Both the position numbers and the translations under genes were made by a program. A model generated the notes under the pieces. That model worked only from the letters and a program-made list of their open reading frames with translations, searched no databases and was not told where the DNA came from. Below, piece after piece: positions 44,760-60,556 of a DNA stretch of 64,000 nucleotides. Position 1 is the first letter of the stretch, and each line of letters starts with the position of its first letter. The stretch comes from Tomocerus qinae. Lineage: Eukaryota; Arthropoda; Collembola; Entomobryomorpha; Tomoceridae. The stretch lies in contig CM034546.1 of NCBI GenBank assembly GCA_020055645.1, positions 102,300,001 through 102,364,000 on the forward strand, written 5' to 3'.

Positions 44760-45228
44760 CAAAAATTAATGCAAAATGCACATGTAAGCAATATTTTATT
44801 ATACACCATCCATTACATTTCTTCAAAAATATACAGCATTTGGGTGGGCTACATTTGGGTATCATATCAACTTGCAATAATTAAACTAAACCACTTACTT
44901 TCAACTTTACTACACTTTCAACTTTGATGTTTATCCGTGGCACTCGGCTCGATGCACACTCTCCTACTACTGTTGTCGCAAAGGTACACATGTTCAATAT
45001 TGGCAAGATTTATTTTTACGAACTCTGCACACAAGCAAGAATATAGTCAAGGTTTGAATCAATGGTGCGGAATTTTCAAACTTCCGGACGTAAAGCTGTT
45101 TGTGTTCAATTTCAGTCTGACTGCTAAGCTAACAGCGAAGTTCTTTTTGTTCTTGCTGAATTTCGGATTTTTAAAAATATTCCAATAATTTAGATTGGTG
45201 AAAGTGTTGTAGACAAAAAGCGTCGAGA
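44760..45228. promoter_or_regulatory. Divergent promoter region shared by ZRSR2 and DHX16
   Basis: 478 bases separate the two start codons. The ZRSR2 side contains a likely noncoding exon with donor AAA|GTAAGT at 44899-44898, leaving at most about 290 bases for both core promoters. Direct repeats ACTTTCAACTTTACTACACT and ACTTTCAACTTTGA lie near 44898-44931. No TATA box is obvious, as expected for housekeeping genes. Confidence 0.45.
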
Positions 45229-49828
<4,600 letters not shown>

Positions 49829-52800
49829 GTTTTTGACTCGAGTCGTCTATTTATATGTATAAACTGTGTAAGATGTATAATCCATTTGTATGATATTTTA
49901 AAGGGCGGGGATGACTAGTAGTGATAGTTAGAAAATATAGATGTGTTATTTATAATATTGTATAATTTTTAATAATGTAATTTTCAATAGTGATTGCTTT
50001 GTTATTCGATTAGAGTACCTAAATCCTATGTATATAATAGATAAGCCTAAAACGCTATCACAACTGTCCTTCGCTTGCATGTTTAAATTATTTATTACAA
50101 AATATGAGCAAAAGATGATTTCACCGTTCACAAATCTTGTGAATGTTTTCAGTGGTTTTTGCTTACTGTCAGTTCACCACTGATTATCGAAGTGGATTGG
50201 TTAAAGACTGCGATTTATATTTTATGACTTAAGCAAAATGAAAATAAACGATTATAATAAAAGAAAATACTAGCTTTTTAAACAGTTTTTTAATCTTTGT
50301 AATTCACTGTAACATTCTAGCAGTATTAGGTCCGAACGGGAGAAGAAAGTAAATGTGCAGACTTGTCCTAATGGACTTGGACCTTAAATATGTTCGTGAT
50401 AGCACTGTGCTAATTGCGCCATAAATAATGTTTTCATAATAGGTATTAGGTACAAAGCAACTAATTACTTGTCTAAGAAAAGGGAAAATTGGTTATTAAT
50501 AATCCTTAGGCATTTTCATTTGTAGAGTGAATCTTCATTCATTGAATGACAGAACATGCAGTATAGTAGTAGAAAGTAAGGAGACAGATGACATCCCTAC
50601 TAATCCTTTTCTTATGTTGAAATTAATTGTAAAAGTGTATATAAATTTTATTATTAATTTAAGATGTAGAAATAAGTAGGCAAATACATATACTATGCAG
50701 AATGGTGCAATACGGGTGGGTTTTGATTTTAGATTGTGGCCCTCCGCCATATATAGATTAATATTTTAATATTTACTTAGGATATTTCTCCAATAACATG
50801 CAGATGAAGTTTCATGAACAGGTTTAAAAGAATATGTCGTATAATTAATATGGATCTACTACATTAAATGATTCAAATGCTATAACTGTATGACCTATAA
50901 CAGTTCATCTTAAAGATTGTGTTGTCATTGATTGGTATTCTTCTTTATTAAAACTATTCCTTTTCTAGTTGACAGTTCAATCGAGTTCACGTGTATAGCA
51001 GTAAAACGCAGCACGACAAGAGAGTGGTGTAACAATCACTTGACGGATGGACTCGATTGAATTGCTATTTACCACAACTACTGCATTATCATGCTGAGAT
51101 TTGCCTTTCTTATTAACATACAATTTGTTACCTTATTGCTGATACCCTGCCTATACCTTGTGAAAAGAAGAGCCAAGACATTCATTTCCATTCAAATGAG
51201 AGACTGTTAAATTAATAGCCAGCTTACATAGCATTCACAGAAAACCAATTCAAATGTAATTGGATAGGCCATTTACTATTTACATTCTTTACCATTGACG
51301 GCTCAAAATAATTTCAGCTTGGTAATTCTACACTTCCTATTTCGCTTTTATGCATATCACTTGCATGCATCTATAACAGCTAACAGCTCTGTACAGTAAT
51401 AAACGACATTCCCTACACATTTCCCCTGTGAATGAAGTGCTATTGAATTCATCCAAAATTGTGCTTTGGAACTTTCAATTTAAAGACTTAAGTATGTGTA
51501 AGTAGCAAAATGATGACGAGTAGGTAATTAAAAAGTGTTAACGCGAAGAATAAACACGTGTAAATCCTTTCCTGTCATGTTTTACCAACATTGCCTGCTT
51601 ATTTGAGATTTTGACATGCTATATACAGACTACAATACAATGTATTACTCAGGCCAGGAGGCAACAGAAATCAAAACTATTGCTCTCTGTTCTGAACTAC
51701 AACCACAATGTACACCCAGCCCAAGAATAGGGAAATAGAATAGATAAACAATATTTTTACTAGCCAGAAAAAGCAGGATCTCTAAAGCCTCGATGAAATA
51801 GATCTTAAAACACTTGCAATATGTTTTAAAATTTTAAAAGTACTCATAAGACAATACCTTGACTTATGATTCCGTGTGCCTGCTTGCATGTTCTTCATGT
51901 TCATTTATAGTCTGTGATGCAGTTGCACAATTAAGGCATATTTTCTTATTTATGTAGCTCACTTTCGCTTTCCTATGCTTTGATAAAATACATTTATGTT
52001 TGTGGAGCCCTTAGGTAGATGAAATGATCAATGATTCTGGTGTTGAATATCTGACCTGATGTGGACTGTGGACAAGTATTTGAACAGAATCAGAATCTAT
52101 AAAAGTCAGATTAAACTATTATCACGTTATCAATCTGCAATTTTAAGACAGTAACATATAGAAAAGTGATTTGCCCTGAAAATCTTATTATGTAATAAAA
52201 ATTATCCACCCATTTCGTTTCAGGCTAAAAAACATGAACGAGTCCAAAAATTCTTTAATGTTATCGCAGCAACATTATATAAATCTTTTGAATACCTCAA
52301 TCCTACTTTCGTGGGTTTTATTATCGAATGTGGCCACACAATATTTCTGTGACACAGTTATTATCAATACAATATTCAAATAACACATACCTTACTCAGA
52401 ATTAGTAATTAAAGCTTATCACAACATGAAGTTTCTGGGGGTGGGTGGTTTAGACTTAGACACTAACTGATTGGGCAATGGATTGGTTGAAGTTATTCAG
52501 TATCTATATTGATTAACGATAGTCTATATTCCAAAACACAAAAATGTACTTAGTTTGATTGGCAAAATTGCTTAGTGGCTGAAAATGGAAAACTTTCAAT
52601 ATGCATATAGCCTCAATTTTGACGTACACGCAAAGGAAAGGCAATAAATAGTGTATGTACAATTTGGTAGGAAAGCAAATAAAAATATTTATTTCTTAAA
52701 AACTTGGGTGATATAGGACATAAGTAGGTATGCTGTCATCTTAAGATTGTACTGGTCAGCTTTCGTGAGAATTTCCTTTACAAATTAGGATCGGATAGGA

Positions 52801-53579
52801 ACTTGTAGAATAATCTGTGTGCATGTATAAGTATACACGACAAAACTGAAGTCCATAAACAAAGTTTGACATTGGATATGGCTATGAATGATTGCATGTG
52901 GCATTTGAAGATAACCTTCTATAGACGAAAGATATCTCCAAGAACTGTTTCTGTAAACCTTCTTTCCTTCTCCTTTTTTAGAATTGTACCTTTCATTATT
53001 CAACAGTTTCATGGCAGAGCTAGATGAATAAAGAGAGAAAGCGTACGCGATTTCTATCTTCCTTGTAGTTCCTTTTGCATATTTTTGGCAGTTTTCTCAA
53101 GAATTCTTATGCGCGGGCGGTCTTCAGAAACTACGCTGTAGAGACAAAAATCCACAAGATATATACATTGAGGCAAGACAATAATTTAATGCAAATTATT
53201 TAAGCTTAACTACTACTGACGTGTGCCAAATAATTATGAGCAGATCTTGTCGAGGATTTTTGAGTTCGCCTGCTCTAGAGTTAAAAAAACTATTTTTCAA
53301 ATGTTCTGACTTTTGTAATGATGCAGGCAATTTACCCATGCAAATGAATTTTATATTACAACATGTAATCATACAGAATAATATTTTGTGCATTGAGTGA
53401 TATCATAGAATGCTCTACCATTCTAACGCGCATTAAATTGTGTAGGTCAGCCGTTGAGTCCGTCTATCCTAATTGTCTTAAGATATTCAAAGCCACATAG
53501 TCATCAAGAGCAATTCAAGATTGAAGCCAAATCTAAATGAATGTCAGATAAGGAAAAGTAGGTAGATTTATTGCACTGA
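49829..53579. other. Gene-poor AT-rich stretch after DHX16
   Basis: Beyond the DHX16 3' untranslated region I see no supportable gene, RNA or structured repeat. It could be intergenic or part of a long intron of a gene outside the window. Confidence 0.4.
50243..50261 (+). terminator. Two poly(A) signals after DHX16
   Basis: AATAAA at 50243-50248 and at 50256-50261, about 420 bases after the stop. Confidence 0.55.
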
Positions 53580-54480
53580 AATCATGTCTGACCATTGTTG
53601 TCACCTGTGGCGTCATCAGATGTCTTTCTTTGCCTCCTTCTGCCTCTTTGCATTTTGGATTGGCCCTTGTCTGTCTGCACATTGTTTTGGCTTTACCTTA
53701 CATTCTCCTCTGGGCTATATAGTTACCTCTCCTCTACAATTGTTCTTCTATAGTACTTATCCATGTATAAATATTGCATCTTGGATTCGCTCAATTAAAT
53801 ACTTGAGTCCATACACAGACACAGGTCATGATGACAACTGAAACAAATACCATACAAATTTAATTCTTTACTAACGGTGGAGTTTATGTCAGTTAAGCAG
53901 AGTTAGCTTAGCATTCCATTCCACTACGATATAATATCCTATACTCGTTTACACTATTCATATTCTCATCCCAGTCTCAACTGACCATTGCACAAAGTCC
54001 GAAGATTAACTCATGTGTGTGTGCTCATTTTCACAATTTCAACTCCTTACTTCGTTTGGTTCTTGTCTTTCAATTCTCTTTTCATTTTGATTCTCTTTGG
54101 CCTTTACCCCCAACCTTAAACTCTTGATTTGCAATTAACTTCTATGTAAGTAGTTCATATTGTTATCATTTCTGAATTGAATCTAGGCAAACTTTATTGT
54201 TGTCACTTCATTTATTTACCCCATTATACTCAGCAAACTACAACTACTACTGCCGCGTTGCCTTTTCATTCCCATATTTATTCTACTGCTTCTATTCTAC
54301 CTTATACCTTTATAATAAGCCGGTTTCTCTTTATTTGGACTATCTATTTTATGAGTTTGTGACGAAAGTAATTTCCTGCCATGTCATGTCATTTTTAGTT
54401 TCATTTTATTTGTCACTTTTGATTGTACACTTTGAAAATAACTACTCATATGTAGGCGGATTGACAGTTTTCAGTAATAA
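53580..54480 (+). other. Pyrimidine-rich strand segment
   Basis: About 900 bases with a clear excess of T and C on the plus strand (many CTTCT, TTTCTC, CCTCTC words). An 85-codon ATG frame at 53584-53841 has a hydrophobic N-terminal stretch (FFASFCLFAFWIGPCLSA), but it arises from the same composition and has no other support. Confidence 0.35.
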
Positions 54481-56040
54481 ACTATGAACAGTTATTGTCT
54501 ACGAATAATATACTAGCTGCCGACTTGTCTCTACATTGAACATAATGCATGCAATGCAACAATACTTTTGCTGTTATGTTGAACTTTTCTTTGCCGATTA
54601 ATAATCCTCTAGCTTTATTACATACATACCTGACATACTAAATTACATAATATACTATTCTACTAAACCACAATATGTATCAAAGACCGTTTAACCTAAT
54701 GTTGTGATAAAATAAAATTCATATTAATATTTATTTTAACGTGAAAATGACAAAATAATGTAAAATATTATTTCAGTAATTTTGATGATAAATGTTTATT
54801 ACATTTGTGTCAAGCTACAATCAGTCTGATGCCAGAAGCAATACAATACCATGAGCCAATTACTGATTGTGGTGATGAAATAGCAACGCATCCTCAATAC
54901 AGCTGAGCCCACTGTGAATACATTATTCTCCAGATTAAGCATTTAAGCATGTCTATCTATCCTACTAAAAGAACTTGCTTCAACCTGTAGCCTATAATTA
55001 TGTCGCTTGGATTACGATCTAGGTCATTTCCATTAAAAAATCAATATGGGGCGGGGGTAACATTAGAACCTTTACCTGTAACAAATTATTGTGTCAATTT
55101 GAGTTACAGAGTACGACACTATTGAATGCATATTAAACACACTTCCTCTTATAGGAACTTAGCAATCTTTGTCCTTCACGAAAGTCATGGACACTTTCAA
55201 GAGTGGTTGTAGCTCATTACAATAACGAGCTATTACTTAGTTAAGTGAATGATAACCATTAAAATAAGGATTTCTGCAGCATATAGTGCATATAGTAGCT
55301 ATCTAGCTATGTATTTACTATTACACGAATCTGATGCAAATCAAATCTCTTTCCTACATGCCAATTGAGTATGCGATCTGTAAATCATTCTTCCACGGTC
55401 AAATGAAGAACTAGCTATAAACAACTGTGCGTATGCGTAACAATAAGGGTTGTATCTATGAAGTTGATTAGATTTTCATATAAACAGAATAATGATTATT
55501 GCTGTCTGTAATGTGTAAGTATCAGCAAAAGCACGAAGATAATATTAGACAAAACAGTCTCTAGTAAGTTAACCCTTTTATTTTCCAAAACAGCTTTCTA
55601 ACGCTTTAATGGATTCGAATGATATGATAAGTAGTAAACTAATTATACATGATGAATCTAATAAATATGCATTGAATATCACCGCTAATATGTGATTGAT
55701 GAAGTTGTCTATCCACAAGCCAAGATAATAGAATTGAGGCATAAGAAGATATCAAAGACATTTTAGAAGAGAAAATAAAGTTTACTACTCAAGTGGCTTA
55801 AGCCAATTAATGCACTAACAGTCATTTTATTCCTCAATAAATAAGCAGTAATACTATTACATATTTTTAATGGGAACAGGTAGAAAATACGGACGCGTAC
55901 TTTATTCAGCCGAAAGTGTAGGAGCTGTTGGTACTAATTGCTGCAGTTAATCCTAATAGCCACGTATATAGTCCGTTAATAAAAGCAGTAACTTTATTCT
56001 ACATAAACGTAAAGTTGGACATGCGCATGGAATTGTCGTC
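54481..56040. other. AT-rich stretch, no gene seen
   Basis: No coding exon, RNA gene or ordered repeat that I can support before the satellite fragment at about 56041. Confidence 0.4.
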
Positions 56041-56133
56041 GAATAGTCGTACAAAGGACATAGAGATTGGTGTTGCGCATTTATGAATTTTCCATTCTCG
56101 ATTTTATTTTCATTTTGAAAGTCAATCATATAT
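56041..56133. repeat. Partial 180-bp satellite unit, left of the HINE
   Basis: Matches the second half of the 180-bp unit found at 57331-58278 (CGTACAAAGGACATAGAGAT through GTCAATCATATATTTT). It is separated from the array by a Helentron-like insertion. Confidence 0.75.
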
Positions 56134-57332
56134 TTTAGCTCGCCTGAATAAGGCAGCTTATAGAATCGCACAGTCTGTCCGTCCGTCCGTCCGTCCGTCC
56201 GTCCGTCCGTACCCACGATAACTTTCGAACGCAAAGACGGATATTGACCAAACTAGGCAGAAACAATGTCTATGGACCACTGACGATCCCTATTGATTTT
56301 GGGGCTAATCGGTCCATTGGTTGCTGAGATACCGCGCGCTCACTTTGTCTTCATTTTGATAGTCAAAGTGAAAAATGGGCATTAAAAAGTTCAATTGCGT
56401 TTCCTATAAATTGTTAGCGGGATAGTATAAAATATTTCACTCCGCTTCTACCAAATTTAAGATTTTATAGTAAAGCAAATAAAACCGAAAAGTAACTATA
56501 AGAGGACGGAAATAAATCTATTTTACATTTATATTCAATTTTATAGTCAAACTTGCATTATTCCAATTTCTATTGATTTTCATTATTAATATTGGCCGAT
56601 TTTGATTTTCGTTACAATTTCATGGTCAACATTATTCAATTTTGATTTAATGTTGATTTTCATAGTCAAAATTATTCAATTTTGAATTTATGTTGATTTT
56701 TATAGTCAACAATTATCAATTTTGAATTTGTGTTTATTTTCATAGTTAACATTAATCAATTTTAGCTCGCCTGAATAAGGCAGCTAATAGAATCGCACAG
56801 TCTGTCCGTCCGTCCGTACCCACGATAACTCCCGAATGAATTGACGGATATTAATTAAACTTGGCAAAAACCATACCTATGGACTGGTAACGATCTCTAT
56901 TGATTTTCGGGCAAATCGGTCCATTGGTTGCTGAGATGTCGTGCGCTCACTCTGTCTTGATTTTGATAGCCAAAGTGAAAATGGGCATTAAAAAGTTCAA
57001 TTGCGTTTCTTATCAATTGTTAGAATGATAGTATAAAACGTTTCACTCCGCTTCTACCAAATTTATTTTGATTTTATGTTGATTTTTATAGTCAACATTC
57101 ATCGATTTTGATTTTGTATTGATTTTTCAAATGGTATAGTTTCGTTTCCTTATAATATCAATGTCTGAATTTTTAATATGTCGTAGCTACATATATAAAG
57201 ACTCAATTCTGAAAGCTTGATCAAAATCCGTACGTTCGGTTTTGTGTTACGTGTGACTTTTCGTCTACCAAAATGTGTACACGGTAACTTTTACTCAGGC
57301 GAGCTTCTGTTACGGCTTGCTGTAGGTTTTTA
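56134..57332 (+). mobile_element. Helentron/HINE-like element, copy 4, inserted in the satellite
   Basis: Starts TTTTAGCTCGCCTGAATAAGG. It has (CCGT)n at about 56178-56212, the conserved CCGCGCGCTCAC block and a few minisatellite units. A second 5' end lies at about 56759 (AGCTCGCCTGAATAAGG with its own CCGT run at about 56802-56817), and the shared 3' end TCAGGCGAGCTTCTG with the GCTTGC hairpin lies at about 57296-57332. The satellite unit resumes directly after it, so the insertion point can be read: in uninterrupted units the sequence is ATATATTTTTAATG. At most a few Ts could be duplicated, which fits a Helentron better than a cut-and-paste element. Confidence 0.6.
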
Positions 57333-58278
57333 ATGTTAAACTACAATAGTTTTCAAGTCGGTAGAATAGTGGGAGCATTTTGATTGGTGATTTGGAAAGA
57401 GCGCCAACGATCTTCTGGCGCCGTACAAAGAACATAGAGATTGGTGTAGCGCATTTATGAATTTTCCATTCTCGATTTTATTTTCATTTTGATAGTCAAT
57501 CATATATTTTTAATGTTAAACTACAATAGTTTTCAAGTCGGTAGAATAGTTGGGACATTTTAATTGAGGATTTGGAAAGAGCGCCAACGATCTTCTGGCG
57601 CCGTACAAAGAACATAGAGATTGGTGTAGCGCATTTATGATGTTTCCATTCCCGATTTCATTTTCATTTTGACAGTCAATCATATTTTTTAAATATTAAA
57701 CTACAATAGTTTTCAAGTCGGTAGAATAGTTGGGACATTTTAATTGAGGATTTGGAAAGAGCGCCAACGATCTTCTGGCGCCGTACAAAGAACATAGAGA
57801 TTGGTGTAGCGCATTTATGATGTTTCCATTCCCGATTTCATTTTCATTTTGACAGTCAATCATATTTTTTAAATATTAAACTACAATAGTTTTCAAGTCG
57901 GTAGAATAGTTGGGACATTTTAATTGAGGATTTGGAAAGAGCGCCAACGATCTTCTGGCGCCGTACAAAGAACATAGAGATTGGTGTAGCGCATTTATGA
58001 TGTTTCCATTCCCGATTTCATTTTCATTTTGACAGTCAATCATATTTTTTAAATATTAAACTACAATAGCTTTCGAGTCGGTAGTAAAGTTGGAACATTG
58101 TGGGAGGGGATTTTGAAAAAGCGCCAACGATCTTCTGGCGCCGTACAAAGAACATAGAGAATGGTGTAGCGCATTTATGAATTTTCCATTCTCGATTTTA
58201 TTTTCATTTTGATAGTCAATCATATATTTTTAATGTTAAACTACAATAGTTTTCAAGTCGGTAGAATAGTTGGGACAT
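57331..58278. repeat. 180-bp tandem satellite array
   Basis: The phrase TTAAACTACAATAG recurs at 57336, 57516, 57696, 57876, 58056 and 58236, exactly 180 bases apart, giving five full units and a partial sixth. Units in the middle (57541-58020) are almost identical; the outer ones differ at several sites. Each unit contains GGCGCC and AGCGCCAACGATCTTCTGGCGC, a short inverted pair. Confidence 0.95.
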
Positions 58279-58374
58279 GTGTTCGAAAGTTATCGTGGGT
58301 ACGGTCGGACGGACGGACGGACGTACGGACAGACTGTGCGGTTCTATAAGCTCGCTTCCTCAGGCGAGCTAAAA
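58279..58374 (-). mobile_element. Helentron/HINE-like 5' end fragment
   Basis: Reverse-orientation fragment: GTTCGAAAGTTATCGTGGGTAC, a (GGAC)n run, then TATAAGCTCGCTTCCTCAGGCGAGCTAAAA. It abuts the next reverse copy with no spacer. Confidence 0.55.
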
Positions 58375-59453
58375 CCTACGGCAAGCCGTAGCCGCCGAAA
58401 CAAGGAGTGAACCTGAGTGAAGGGGACCGCTTACACAGTTTTAGTAGAATAATAGAAATAGGTTTATTTTCATATTTACTGGTTAATATTGAGTATCAAA
58501 ATCAAAATGTATGAATGTTGACCATCAAAGCCAACATGGAATCAAAATAGATTAATATATTGACTTTGAAAATCAACAGAAAATCAAAGTAGAATAATTT
58601 TGACCATCAAAAGCAATAGAAACTCAATATAGATTGATGTTGACTTCCAAAATTAGCAGAAAATCAAAATAGATGAATTTTGACCATCAAAATCAACAGC
58701 AAATCAAAATAGATTAAGATTGACATTGAAAATCTATAGAAAATTAAAATAGGTAGTTGCTGACTATGAAAATCAACAGAAAATCAAAATAGGTAATTGC
58801 TGACTATGAAAATCAACAGAAAATCAAGATTTGATTAATGTTGACTATGAAAATCAACAGAAAATCAAGACTTGATTAATGTTGACTATGAAAATCAACA
58901 GAAAATGAAAATTGATTAATGTTGGCTATCATAAAGAAAAGATATTCGAAAAATATAAATTTAACTATCTATTTGCATATAAATGCGAAATAGATTTATT
59001 TTCGTCCTAAAATAGGCAACTTCCGGTTTTATTTACTTTATTATAAAATTTTTAATTTGGTCAAAGCGGCATTTAATATTTTGTACTTTCGAGCTTACAA
59101 TCCATAGGAAGCACATTTGAACTTTTAATGTCCATTTAATGTCACATTTTCATTTTAACTATCAAAATGAAGACAAAGTGCGCGCGCGTCATGTCAGCAA
59201 CCTGTGGACCAATGTGGCCCATTTTCAATAATATAGGCAATGTTTTTGCCAAGTTTAGTTGAAATCCATCAATGTCTTCAAAAGTTATCGTGTAAACGGA
59301 CTATGCACTGTGTTGCAGCAAGCTGCCTCAAACGGTCGTCAGCAAAAGAGGGGGCGGGGCTTAACTTTGAATGTTCCTATACTACCAATGCTAAATATGC
59401 TATTTTAAAATCGCTATATCTAACGCTACGGGCGCAGCCGGGCCTTATTACTA

Positions 59454-59721
59454 CTGTCGAAGGAAAAGTAAATAGAGCCCTGGGAGCCCGAATTTCCATA
59501 AGCGAATTTTGAAAGGTTTTCAGAAAAACGCAAAATTTTATTGGCAACTGTCTTGGCAACTACCTCTATTATCCTAGACAACCGCATAATGTCACTGTTG
59601 AATACTGTTTATTTCCATATTTATTTCGCATAAAACAACTTCAAAAATGATAACAATGAAATTCGCGTGCCAAATAACTTACAAAGAAATCCCAGGGCTC
59701 TATTTACTTTTCCTTTTACAG
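59454..59721. mobile_element. 268-bp MITE with TA duplication
   Basis: Inverted ends CTGTCGAAGGAAAAGTAAAT and, read inward from the right, CTGTAAAAGGAAAAGTAAAT. The similarity continues through AGAGCCCTGGGA (about 31 bp). Bounded by TA. The empty site is seen at the matching place in the 23399 copy (TTACTAATTAC). The TA target suggests a Tc1/mariner-type mover. Confidence 0.85.
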
Positions 59722-59764
59722 TAATTACATTTATTAATTCGAATGTGACGATTCGAATGATGTA

Positions 59765-60378
59765 CAGGGTGGGCCTGAATGAACCGGAATTTTAACTTTA
59801 ACTCTTAATAATTTTGGAATAGGTAACTTTATTGAGACTAAAGTAGTAGCATCTGAAAGAGCATGCGTTTTTTAGTCAGAATTAAAATTTTGAACACCGT
59901 TGAAACACAAAAACCGACTATAGAAGGTCGCGAAAAAATTAAAAACGACAAAATCTTGCAAAATTTACATTTTGTAAAATTAAATTGTCACACTTCATGT
60001 TTGTCCCAAGTTTTACACGACTTAGGACGTGTAAAACTTGGGAACTAAGTTAAACTTTAGCTGAAACTCAATTTGAACTTTCTTTACCTCTTTATTCCTT
60101 ACACTTTCCGCTCTTTCGTCAATTTCGCCATATTCATTTCAAACATGAAATGTGACTATTTAATTTTACAAAATGTAAATTTTGCAAGATTTTGTCGTTT
60201 TTAATTTTTTCGCGACCTTCTTTAGTCGGTTTTTGTGTTTCAATGGTGTTCAAAATTTTAATTCTGACTAAAAAACGCATGCTCTTTCAGATGCTACTAC
60301 TTTAGTCTCAATAAAGTTACCTATTCCAGAATTATTAAGAGTTAAAGTTAAAATTCCGGTTCATTCAGGCCCACCCTG
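59765..60378. mobile_element. 614-bp MITE with about 235-bp inverted ends and TA duplication
   Basis: Ends CAGGGTGGGCCTGAATGAAC and its complement. The arms match over roughly 235 bases, up to ATTTTGTAAAATTAAAT. Bounded by TA. The empty site (GATGTATATGTC) is seen at 23583-23594. The short centre carries another inverted pair, CCAAGTTTTACACG and CGTGTAAAACTTGG, near 60006-60043. Confidence 0.85.
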
Positions 60379-60556
60379 TATATGTCAATGCTCTCTGTCG
60401 TTAGTGTCTGTATTAAAAATGAAATGTAAAAATATTAGTAGGAGTTTCAATGTAAAATTGAAGAGAACTAACTCAGCTTTTAGCTTCCACTTCGATACAT
60501 GTATTGAAAACACTGTGCTATGGGATTCTATAAGCTGACTAATCAGGCGAGCTAAA

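Larger units (their letters stand above)
59306..60517. mobile_element. Transib/RAG-like mini-element, copy with two nested insertions
   Basis: Ends CACTGTG, with the 5-bp duplication CTATG at 59301-59305 and 60518-60522. The sequence matches 23399-23724 in the pieces 59306-59453, 59722-59764 and 60379-60517. 1212 bp equals 326 plus 270 plus 616, so the two copies agree in length to the base. Confidence 0.75.
58375..60556 (-). mobile_element. Helentron/HINE-like element hosting nested insertions
   Basis: Reverse copy. The 3' hairpin end CCTACGGCAAGCCGTAG lies at 58375. Minisatellite units run from about 58490 to 58925 and the conserved block near 59160-59300. A Transib-like element interrupts it at 59306-60517. 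The 5' end (GGATTCTATAAGCTGACTAATCAGGCGAGCTAAAA) resumes at 60523-60556. Removing the insertion rejoins GGACTATGGGATTCTATAAG, which matches the family sequence GGACTGTGCGATTCTATAAG. Confidence 0.65.

Noticed and set aside
53584..53841. 85-codon frame with a hydrophobic N-terminus
   Set aside because: Explained by the pyrimidine-rich composition; no introns, poly(A) signal or homologue recognised.
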